Shown here: positions 36,109-45,800 of the stretch, one piece after another
Layout: each line of letters begins with the position of its first letter
How positions within the stretch are numbered: position 1 is the stretch's first letter
Assembly (NCBI GenBank): GCA_029959085.1
Contig: JARWIR010000010.1
Span: 16,761,001-16,825,000 of the forward strand
Direction of reading: 5' to 3'
Length of the DNA: 64,000 nucleotides
DNA from: Nemophila menziesii
Taxonomy: Eukaryota > Streptophyta > Magnoliopsida > Boraginales > Hydrophyllaceae
Translations under genes and position numbers: made by a program
The notes under the pieces: generated by a model
What the model was told of the DNA's origin: nothing
Seen by the model: the letters and a program-made list of their open reading frames with translations, nothing else
Database searches by the model: none

Positions 36109-36684
36109 TCATATCCAATACTTTAACTTAGGGATCGACTCCTCAAATCTCACTTCCTCATATTTTCCAATCGGAAAATATCTATCAAGATTAGTGGTTG
36201 AACAATGCATTCCACAATTGCATTGTTCCGGCCTAACAGAACTGTTGAAATGCCTCCACATGTGAGACTCGGTCAAAGCATACACAAGCCACTCATATGT
36301 GTTATCTCGTCCATGAACATTGTTCTCCGGAAATTCATACTCCCATAAGATAACGAGATCCCTTTGCAACTCTCTTGGCAAAGTTCTGCGAAGGATTTCA
36401 ACCTTGTGATTTTCGCATATGATATCACCCCAATTGATGACATGTTGAATCAACCTATTCACAATTGCTACATGTTGCACCAAAGTGTGATTAGGTCTCT
36501 TCCTATAGTGGAGTGCTCGGATACTGTTCCTCAAAATCTGTCTTTGTTCAGGTGTCCTTGCTCGACGAGGTCTATGAACCCTTAGTGGTCCATTTGGATT
36601 TCTTACGTTCCTATGAAGTATTCGGTAATCTCTCAATAGGCGGAGCCTTGATTCCCGTGATCCCCTGGATCGTGTTTCCATCAT
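36109..36684 (-). CDS. C3 extra ORF of 191 codons between 5' LTR and gag, unknown family
   Basis: I do not recognise this protein. It starts ATG-ATG at 36684 and stops 450 bases before gag. The first ~65 residues are strongly basic (METRSRGSRESRLRLLRDY). The middle is highly conserved with the C5 copy (HTLVQHVAIVNRLIQ, VINWGDIIC, TYEWLVYALTESH). The C-terminal part has QCNCGMHC, a possible metal-binding cluster. No signal peptide or membrane segment is seen. The C5 homologue at 55700-56275 is the same length with no gaps; I count 53 differing residues, many conservative. That pattern favours selection on protein sequence. A nucleic-acid-binding accessory role is inference only. Confidence 0.7.
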   Translation of the reverse strand: MMETRSRGSRESRLRLLRDYRILHRNVRNPNGPLRVHRPRRARTPEQRQILRNSIRALHYRKRPNHTLVQHVAIVNRLIQHVINWGDIICENHKVEILRRTLPRELQRDLVILWEYEFPENNVHGRDNTYEWLVYALTESHMWRHFNSSVRPEQCNCGMHCSTTNLDRYFPIGKYEEVRFEESIPKLKYWI

Positions 36685-36889
36685 TTTCTACATATAGAAA
36701 AATAAGAACGATAAAAATTACACTACAATCGATTAGGAAACGAAAAAAAACAGATTTTAGTATCTTTCCAGGAACAATGTTTATTAACAAGTATCTAAGG
36801 CAGTGAATCTGGTAAGGCTACATGTCATTGGTGTGAACTGCCTGGGTTCACCCCAAGAACAGTTTCAGTTTTGCAGAAAAATTGGGTCC

Positions 36890-37170
36890 GAAGATTCAAT
36901 TATAGGACACTCCAATTAGATGCACACACACTCCAATTAGATGCACACAGACCCAATTACAAATCTCTTGAAGTCCAGTAAATAAATGTGCGTCCAAAAA
37001 AAAAAATATCAAATGTGGTCCGAATGTAATGTAAACAGAAACAGTCCAAATAGATGTCCAGTAATACAAACTAATACATGCATGGTTCGAATGTAATGTA
37101 AACAAAAACAGTCCAAATAGATGTCACACAAACCGTCCAAATAGATGTCCACTAATACATGCATACATGC
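36890..37170 (-). repeat. Short tandem repeats in the C3 leader
   Basis: Direct repeats lie at 36911-36950 (ccaattagatgcacacac twice). A 66-base imperfect unit repeats at about 37017 and 37083 (cgaatgtaatgtaaaca, then cagtccaaatagatgtc), with a further tccaaatagatgtcc at 37137. They lie in the untranslated leader between primer site and extra ORF. C5 has different repeats (ggcccaaa) there. Confidence 0.7.
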
Positions 37171-37447
37171 AATAACATGGGACCAAAAGGAATTGAGACT
37201 ATACAATCATACAGAAGACATGGGACCAAAAAGAAAAAAAACTTTCGACAAAAATTTTCAGTTTCTCTCTTGAAGAGCACATAAAAAAAATCACACAGAT
37301 CTAACATGTCAAAAACAAAAAAAACTTTTCGTATATCATGTCAGACCAAAAATTTTCAAAAAAAACTTTTTCTTATCTAAGGCTCAAAAAAATAATAACA
37401 TGTATTATTTAATCTAATTAATTTCTTTTCATGGCTCTGATACCAAT

Positions 37448-37835
37448 TGAAAGATTTAATTAGATATTAAAAGCAAGAGGATTAATAGAAATACCTCTTG
37501 AAGAGCAGCGGAATTCAAAGTGATTGAGAACTAGATAATCTTGTGGTCTTGGATCTTCTTACTGGAAGAGAGACCTCTATAATCACCACCTAAGAGCCTC
37601 CGATTAATTTGATTTTTGTGTGTGAATATTTTGCAGAGAAAAGAAAGAGAAGATAGATGCGTAGAGTTATTGAATAGAAGTTGTAAGACATGAAACTCCT
37701 ATATGAGGATATATATATCTTATTAAATGTATTTTGAATTTTAAATTCAAACATTTAATAACAACTGAATTCTGGCGGACAAAGAAAAACAAATTAAATA
37801 AATATAATAAATATTTATTTTATTTATTTCTTTCA
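37448..37835 (-). repeat. C3 5' LTR
   Basis: It is 388 bases. In the element's sense it starts TGAAAGAAAT and ends AAATCTTTCA, followed by attggtatcagagcc, the primer site. Confidence 0.93.
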
Positions 37836-37886
37836 GGTACAATCTTGCCAGTCTCTAAGTGGGCCCGTGAGGATGATGATGATAGT
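37836..37886 (+). pseudogene. RRC1: RRC1-like pseudogene, short exon piece between C3 and the MITE
   Basis: After the ggtac duplication the frame reads QSLPVSKWAREDDDDS, the conserved SKWARED block of the RRC1 family. The acidic stretch is cut by the hAT-type element and continues unchanged on its far side. Confidence 0.85.
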
Positions 37887-38331
37887 CAGGGGCGGAGCCA
37901 GGATTAATCACTAGGGGGGGCCAAGGGGGTTCGGGGGCAACGCCCCTGAAATTTTTTTTTTTCGAGTTATGTGCAAAATAAGTCCTTATATTAAGTAAAA
38001 CAGTAAAATAAGTCTTTATATTTTACAAAATTACACTATAAATCCTATATTAGGTAAATATTGCACTATAAGTCTTATATTAAAGAAACATTGCACTATA
38101 AATCTTAATATTAATTTTTTTTAAATGAATTATTCTATAAATAATATAATTATAAGGTTAATAAAATAAATTTTAAAAGTTAGGGGGGGCCAAAAGGCGA
38201 TTTTATAAAATTTTGGGGTAATAAATAACTATAATTAATTTTTTTTTTTTTTAATTAAGTAGTAAAATTTTTTTTTTTAAAAGTCAGGGGGGGCCATGGA
38301 CCCCCTTGGGGTATGCATGGCTCCGCCCCTG
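37887..38331 (+). mobile_element. hAT-type MITE in an RRC1 exon
   Basis: It is 445 bases with terminal inverted repeats CAGGGGCGGAGCCA and TGGCTCCGCCCCTG. It is flanked by perfect 8-bp duplications atgatagt at 37879-37886 and 38332-38339, the hAT signature. There is no transposase. Internal short repeats (cactataa, about 40 bases apart) and G-runs are present. The host frame WAREDDDDS continues as DSENEERGRDLGL after it. Confidence 0.9.
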
Positions 38332-38844
38332 ATGATAGTGAGAATGAAGAAAGGGGGAGGGATTTAGGGTTGACTTATTCTTCTTCTGGAAGTGAGGAGA
38401 ATGATGGTGAGAATCGTGGGAAGAATTATGAAGATAAACGTGTGAATGATGTTGGTAATTCGACCACTCATATGGATACTGGAATTAATGATGTTATTTA
38501 CTAGTTGTGTGTCCATGCAATTGTTTAATTTGATTATGATTTGACAGACAAAAGCTGAGGCGTTTGATTGAATATCGTGAATCGCTTGAAGAACGGGGAG
38601 TTACTAATAATGAGGAAATAGAAAGAAAGTTGAAATACATAGGAAGAAATTAGAACATGAATATGGGTTGGATATCCATGAAAATATTTCTGGAAAAAGT
38701 AAGTGGTTTAACTAAAGATGTTATAATTTAATTAATAATTATTAATATTTTGATGAATTTTACTCCACAGAAAGGAGAGATAGAGATAGAAGAGATCGAG
38801 AAGACAGAAGTGGCAGGGAAAGGGAAAGGAGAAGAACTAAATGA
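38332..38844 (+). pseudogene. RRC1: RRC1-like pseudogene, 3' exons and stop
   Basis: The acidic/serine exon (SENEERGRDLGLTYSSSGSE) runs to about 38503. Exon 38548-38698 reads QKLRRLIEYRESLEERG, with a one-base loss near 38620 before EIHRKK-type sequence. The last exon, 38771-38844, is an Arg/Asp-rich tail (RDRDRRDREDRSGRERERRR) ending TGA 38842-38844. The Arg-rich tail fits the SR-like C-terminus of SR140/RRC1 proteins. Confidence 0.85.
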
Positions 38845-40229
38845 TCAGTTACAAGGAATGAATATAGCTTTGGGTTTCTTGCTCAGCAGGTCTTTTTCTT
38901 GGTTAATTTGGATATGATGATCAAATTATTATCCTCGAATCTAGACGTGTTTTCTCTAAAAAAAAAAAAAAAAAAAAAAGAATCTAGACGTGGGGTTTTT
39001 GAGTGGACCATTGAACAAACACCCACAAAGTTGGTTTTGAAAAATCACCATCTGTTTTATATAATATTATTGTACAACATATATTACTTCGTTAAAATAT
39101 TACTTGTTATCTGTTATTGTTTGGATCTTCATGGAATTCCCTGTTTCATTATGCCCTCGGCCCTACTTCTCCCCTAAAATGTTGAGATTCTATAAAAAAA
39201 CCAAGGTGTCAACAATGGCATCTCAAGTTATTTGGGTCTGGTATCCTGTTACATGCTTTGTTGGGGTTATACAACAGAGATAACCTTGTGTTGGTAATAC
39301 AATACCTTGCGTCTAACTAGCACTAGCACTCCAGGTCTCTTCAACTCTATTCACCAATATTAAACAAAATCCTCCAGATGTACTATTTTTGGAAAATTGT
39401 GATTGACACCCTAATATATAGGGTATGAGGCTTGAATTCTATTGTGGGCTAGGGGTTTTTTTACCGCCTAAAAATATTTGGAAGAGATTAGGTTTAGCTG
39501 TAAAAAATTTAATCGCAGCAAAATACTTTAAATTCAAACTTGATCCCTAGGCGCATAAAAGCACACTTTTAGTCTTTGTCAAGTGCACCAAGAAGCACAC
39601 TTCATCATTAAACGCGCTTCGCTTCAACCCTAGGCGAGCACAACTCGCCTTGCCTCCCCACTTAGGCGTACGAGGCACACACTTTTAACATCACTGCAAA
39701 TACTCATCATACTTTGGGGGTTTAAAAATTTAAAAGTTATACAATCCTCTGTTGATGGTGATGAGATGCAAAAGTAATCACCGTATATATCCTATCATCT
39801 TTGGATCGATGACAAAGAGGCTAGCATTAAAACAAATACCGTGGTTAAAGAATTGGTTGGAGAACAAAATTTGAAATTTTAATTACTTTGGGAGAATCGA
39901 TATCAGGTATTACCAGAAATGAGGGCGTACTAAAATTTAGAAAGTAATTTTTTTTGCGATGCTTCTTATACCTCAAATTTGAAAGAGACGAGTATTGTTA
40001 TTATTGTTGGTTTTAAAGTTATGAAGAAATTTACAAAAAATGTTTGGTGCGAATATTCAATTGAAGGCGAAATATTTGCAATGATTGAAGTAACCGTTCT
40101 TGCGAATAGTATTTTTGCTGGCTAAATGGTTATATTAAAATAAAGGAGAAACTGTACACTATACAAAGGGTCACCTATCTAAGCCCGAAATTTTAAGGGC
40201 GCAATAAATTTTTGCACAATCAACTATTT
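38845..40229. other. Intergenic sequence, mostly featureless
   Basis: An A20-type homopolymer lies near 38961-38979. At 39545-39680 a stretch rich in gcgcttcgc and cgccttgcct resembles common plant dispersed repeats but has no clear ends. At 39950-40120 a broken frame (FCDASYTSNLKETS, EGEIFAMIEVTVLA) might be an old RNase H fragment. Nothing else is seen. Confidence 0.35.
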
Positions 40230-40985
40230 TATACTATTATAAGTTAAACACCCACTATCATCCAAGAAGGCATGATGAAAAAACAAAGAGAATAGTATGG
40301 AATAAGTGCACCACTTCATCTCCTTCACAACCACTAACCTCGAATGGGGTTCACCTTTCATCGCAGGATTATTCTCGCTCTCCAAATGCAATAGATTGTA
40401 GTTCAAAAGCAATCCTCCAAACCTTTCTTTTTCAATTTTCCGGTACTTTTAACTTCTTGAGCCACTTCAAAACACTCAATAAGGTATTCATCTCCTAGAC
40501 AAATCACAACCACTTTCTAAACTCATCCCAAATGTTTCCCGCGAAAGCTCATTCATAATATATGTGCTTATTAGGTTCGAAATTCTCACCAAACAATTCT
40601 TAAAGTGGATCCAATTCCAAGTAAGTCATACGATTTTTTGTGTTAAGTCTCTCATGTAATGTTATCCAAACGACAATAGCATGTTTTGGAATAACACAAG
40701 TAATATTAGCCCAACACTTCACACAAGATCGAAGGCTCCCGAGAGAATCTCCAATCACCTATTTTTAAAATATTTTTCATGTATCTATTTGATCTAAATA
40801 AAACCATTTTACGCAACAATCTTCCAAAATATTTTCATTAATAACACTTTATTTCAAGCACATAAATCTTTCAACCGAAGTTCACCTTCCTTATTAGGAC
40901 TATACATTTTGCTCCACTTAATCTATGATGGCTTCCTATCCCAATAATTTTTTTAAATGGTCATAACACGATCCCTAACGTAAAC
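40230..40985 (-). pseudogene. Decayed LINE reverse-transcriptase C-terminal region
   Basis: Minus-strand pieces read KNYWDRKPS, SKMYSPNKEGELRLKDLCA, NKVLLMKIFWKIVA and IHEKYFK in order. This matches the plant LINE region between RT and the zf-RVT domain (GLxLRDLxxxNKALLMK...W). Many stops and frame changes occur. No ends or target duplication were found. Confidence 0.5.
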
Positions 40986-41479
40986 CAGATATGGAATGAT
41001 AGAAAATCAAAATTTGGCAATGAGTAAAAGCAAGATCTTTTACTCTTGACTACCAAGGTATTACAATTTCGTCTAAGGCTAGATGAGATAAATTGTGGTT
41101 ATAAAAAGAGTTTATGGAAGTTTTGTGAATTATAAGGAAAATTTAACATAGATAACAAATATTCTCGCTAAATTATTAAAAAATGGAATTGGTTCTTCAT
41201 GTAGAAGAATCCATTTTTGTTTCAATAATTTCTTTGGAGGTTTATCAAAGATGTGTAATTGATTAATTTTAGTTTTTTTTTTCTTTTTCAAATTGATTAA
41301 TTTTAGATGATAATTTATGTTTTAAGGTGTTATTTTTTATTTTGCTGTTTTATTTATTTATTTTGTTACATAGAAGAGCCCGTTGGAGTCATTCACTCGG
41401 TTACTTTACTTTAATGACTTTTTTTTTGTTTTAAAAAAAAAAAGAGTTATAGTTGTAGTTGTATTATGTCTCGTGTATA
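40986..41479. other. AT-rich intergenic sequence
   Basis: No coding stretch or repeat structure is recognised. Confidence 0.35.
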
Positions 41480-42212
41480 TGGGAGGATACTACCAACCTC
41501 ATCTTCCCTTATAAATACTCTGTATAATTCTACTATTACTCCGTACTATCATATCGATCTTTCAGAAAGAAATTAATTCAAATTGTAAGTTCTCTTTCTT
41601 TCTACGTTTCTTTATTGTTTCTTCTCATTCTTTCTTTGACGATTCATGAAGGGAAGTATTTTCATATAATCTTCTGCATACAAATAAACTACATATTCAT
41701 ATATTCTTCATATTATAATGATTTAATTATTAAAAGACAAATTGTAAGTTGTATTTCTTTCTATCTTTATTATTTTTTCCTTTCTTTACCGATTCTTTTT
41801 TTTGGTTCGAGAAAAACCCAGGTTTTATTCTTTAACGATTCAAGTAGTGTAAACACACGTCAAATAAGCATATATACTTCTGCATATTATAATTCTACTA
41901 AATATTGTATTATTTTATTGTAAAACTAATTTTTCTACTCCACGATGATATGCAAATAATGATATTTGGTGTGGTCCAATATGCAAATAGATCAAGAATT
42001 TAATTGAATATGTATTACGCATGCTTTCTGAGTTAATTTCTTGATGTAATCAACAATCTTGGTAATGGAATTAACCTGTGATTTTATTTGATTATTCTTT
42101 TAGTACGTTGTATATAATTTTTTTATAAGAAATTCATAACTGGGAAATTACTTAGAGAAATTGTTCTTGTTGTTTTGATCAGTATTAAAAACATTTGAAC
42201 GATCAAGCAAGA
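41480..42212 (+). promoter_or_regulatory. Promoter and leader intron of the flotillin-like gene
   Basis: A TATA-type tataaatac lies at 41511. A likely short leader exon ends near 41585 at a gtaagt donor (aattgtaagttctc). A pyrimidine-rich intron follows, then an acceptor at 42181-42182 (ttgatcag). The ATG is at 42213. A leader intron is common in plant genes. I infer this arrangement from splice signals only. Confidence 0.5.
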
Positions 42213-42469
42213 ATGTCTTATAGAGTAGCAAGTGCATCAGAGTACCTAGTGATAAGCGGAGTTGGGATCGACGATATAAAGATTTCAAAAAAGGCATGGG
42301 TTTTTCCAGGTCAAACCTACAACCTTTCAAGTGCAGGCCATGAGTGCCGAAAAGCTCCCTTTCATCTTGCCAGCTGTCTTTACAATTGGTTTTCGCGTTG
42401 ATGATAATGAGAGCCTGTTAAAGTATGCAAAACTCATATCTTCCCATGACAAGTCCTCTAAATATACTC
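42213..42469 (+). pseudogene. Flotillin-like gene, 5' part
   Basis: The start [20 protein letters not shown], then [12 protein letters not shown], is the conserved N-terminus of plant flotillin-like proteins (SPFH-domain membrane scaffold proteins). After FPGQT about 15-20 residues are missing and the frame is lost. The next family block ([39 protein letters not shown]) is readable in another frame up to the C4 insertion after tactc. The gene cannot give a full SPFH domain. Confidence 0.85.
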
Positions 42470-42687
42470 TATTGACACACAAAAGGAATAGAAGCCTCTA
42501 GAAGAGTATGACTCATCAATGAGTCACACAAAAGACAAAAGAGATAGAATAATTCTGTTACAAATGAAATGTATGGCAGCACACTTTGTGCTTACTTTAG
42601 TCTATATATACAATCACAAATGTAACGAATTCTTATCAATAAAATACACAAATATTCTTCTTCATATAATTCTTCTATCTCTCTATA
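42470..42687 (+). repeat. C4 5' LTR
   Basis: It is 218 bases. It includes an inverted repeat gactcatcaatgagtc (42510-42525) and a TATA-like tctatatatac (42600-42610). It appears identical to the 3' copy. Confidence 0.93.
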
Positions 42688-42803
42688 TGGTATCAGATGT
42701 CTTGAGTTAAGCTTCTTCACAACACCATTAATGGAGTGTTGAAGCTTTCCAAACTCTTTCTAACATCGATCCTGCTTATTTCTTCCGCTTAAACATAGCC
42801 ACA

Positions 42804-45800
42804 ATGGCTTCTTCTTCTACTACCCGTCCTCACATCGCAACCAGCTCATCCATTCCAGCTGGATTGCTCCTGCTTCGTCAAAACTGGAGTGGGCTTATAC
42901 AAATTAAACTCGACTCGACCAACTACGTGTTATGGCGAGCTCAACTTGAAGCTGTTCTTGAGGCTCATGGATATCTGCTTCATGTTAATGGTTCTACACC
43001 TCCACCTGCCCGAGAAGATTCAACATATTCCACTTGGATTATTGAGGATCAACAATTAAAGGTTTCACTTCACTCTGCTATGATTCCTTCGGTTCTTTCA
43101 CAAGTCGTTAAGTTACCTCATGCTGCTGATGTCTGGTTAAAGCTTGAAGAGATCTTTATATCTCAATGTAGAACACATATCCATCAATTGAAAATGAAAC
43201 TTTGTAACATCAAGAAAGGAGAGCGTAAGATGAGTGATTATTTGGCTGAAATTCAAGACATCTGTGATGGTCTTGAAACAGCCTCATCTGCTCTTCCCCT
43301 TGAGGACATTATCATGTATACATTAAAGGGTCTTCCTCACGAATACAATCAGTTTAAATCTAGCATCCGTATATCTAATGCTCACACCTCTACTCTCAGT
43401 TTTCACTCTCTTGGTAGCTTACTAGTGAGTGAGGAATTACATATGTCTATGGCTGATTCTGTGGAAAATTCTGCTCCTATTCATACTGCGTTATATTCAT
43501 CTTCTTCATCATCTTCAGCTCCTACAAATAATCGTGGTCGAGGTGGTGGAACTAATCCGAACAATGGATATAATAATCGTGGTGGACGAGGTCGTGGTCG
43601 ATCTCGAGGTGCTTACACTAATGCTCCTTCTATTTTGGGCCATCCAAATCATCAAAACTCAGGTGTGTTTCAGTCCTCAAATCTCCCTACATGTCAAATA
43701 TGTAATCGTGTTGGACATAGTGCTATTGATTGTTGGTATCGATCGGATTTTGTGAATTATCCATCTCCAAAAGCGCAGCAAAAGGTTGCATATGCTGCTC
43801 ATAATGTTCAACCACATTCTAACTACAATCCTGAATTGTGGTATTTGGATTCTGGCGCAAATAGTCATGTTACACCTGATGCTTCAACTATTCAACACTC
43901 ATCTCCTTATTATGATGGGAATGTTGTTTCAGTAGGTAATGGTAACTCACTCGAGATAGCCAATATTGGAAATAGTAAGTTTTCTTTACACAATTCTTCT
44001 TTTCTTTTATCTTCAATTCTTCATGTACCTCGAATTACATCTAATCTTATGTCTATCTCAAAATTCACTGAAGACAACAATTGTTATGTTGTTTTTACTT
44101 CAAAATCTGTGTCTATTTTTCATTCAAATACTCATCAGCTGCTCTTTCAGGGCCCCTGTGACAATGGTCTTTACCCTCTTAAGTTTGGTGCTCCTGTGTC
44201 ATCCTCACTCTCATCAACTCAGATCAAGTGTCTCTCATCTTCAGTTTCTTCTTCCTCAGCAAAGTTGTGGCATTATCGTTTGGGACATCCCTCAACTAAT
44301 GCCTCTGCCTCCTTATCATCTATTTTAAACACTAGTCTTAAATTTCATGGTGTTCAATGTGAACCATGTTCTATTTCTAAATCTCATAAACTTAGTTTTC
44401 CTTTGTCTGTAACTCGCAGTAATGCACCATTTGATCTCATACATTCAGATGTTTGGGGTCCTTCTCCCATTGCTTCTTATTCTTCATATAAATACTATGT
44501 TCTTTTTGTTGATGATTATAGCCGTTTTGTGTGGGTTTACCCTTTAGTTCACAAGTCTGATGTATATACTGTGTTTCAATCATTTTACACCTTAATTCAT
44601 ACTCAATTTCAAACTAAAATCAAATGCCTTAGAAGTGATAATGGTGGAGAATACACCAGTCATAAGTTTCAGTCCTTTCTCCAATCTAATGGGGTAATTC
44701 ACCAAACTTCCTGCCCTCATACCCCTGAACAAAATGGCATTTCTGAACGAAAACATCGCCATTTACTTGAAACTACAAGATCTCTACTATCTCACAGCTC
44801 CTTACCTTCAAAATTTTGGCTAGAAGCTCTATCAGCCTCTATATATCTAATCAATCTTTTACCTTCTCCTACATTATCAAATATTTCTCCATTCCAAGCT
44901 CTTTTTCAAAAATCACCCTCCTATAATCATCTCAAAATCTTTGGGTGCTTATGCTACCCCTGGCTTAAGCCATATAGTGATCACAAGCTTGCTCCAAAAT
45001 CTACAGCTTGTGTATTTTTGGGATACTGCACTCATTCTAAGGGGTATAAGTGCTATTCTTTAACTTCTCATAAAATTTTTATATCTAGACATGTGACCTT
45101 CAATGAAAATATTTTTCCTTTTCAAACATCTACAAACTCTACAACTTCAATTCCTATTGATCAGTCACCCTCTTCATATATTGATTTATTTGACAGTCCA
45201 ATCAACCCTCAGTCAATCTCTCTCCCTTTTGAGTCTACTTTGGTTGTACCTGATCCACCTTCTACTGATAGTCCATCTAGTCAAACTCATGTGTCCACTT
45301 CTTCAGCTTCTTCAATTCAACCTATTAGGCATCCTATGGTCACTAGAAGGCAAACAGGATCCCTAAAACCTTCCTATAAGTGTCAAAATGCTACTCTATC
45401 ATCTGAGTCTGAACCTATGTCTTATAAAGAAGCTATATTATCTCCTTGTTGGTTATCTGCTATGAATGATGAGTTTACTGCTTTATCTAAACAACAAACA
45501 TGGGAGCTTGTGCCTCCACCTATTGGGCGCACTCCTATAACATGTAAATGGATTTATAAACTAAAACGAAATGCTGATGGAACTATAGCTAGATACAAAG
45601 CTCGTTTGGTTGCACGAGGTTTTATGCAAGAATATGGGATAGATTACACTGAGACTTTTAGTCCCGTTGTAAAACATCAAACAATTAGACTTGTACTATC
45701 ACTTGCATCAACATTTAAGTGGACTATACACCAACTCGACGTATCTAATGCGTTTTTACATGGTTACCTAGAAGAGGATGTTTATATGTTTCAACCTCAA

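Larger units (their letters stand above)
30094..37835 (-). mobile_element. Copia element C3 (in an RRC1 coding exon), with extra ORF
   Basis: The minus-strand element has a 5' LTR at 37448-37835 and a 3' LTR at 30094-30481 (388 bases each, two differences seen). LTRs start TGAAA and end CTTTCA or its one-base variant. Target duplication ggtac lies at 30089-30093 and 37836-37840. The primer site TGGTATCAGAGCC reads on the minus strand just inside 37448. Order in the element's sense: LTR, leader with repeats, a 191-codon extra ORF, gag-pol, about 1.1 kb of non-coding DNA, LTR. The host frame joins as VRSKLV then QSLPVSKWARED. Confidence 0.95.

Noticed and set aside
38899..39177. 92-codon ORF after the RRC1 3' end
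   Set aside because: It runs through an A homopolymer (lysine run) and has no homology or splice context.
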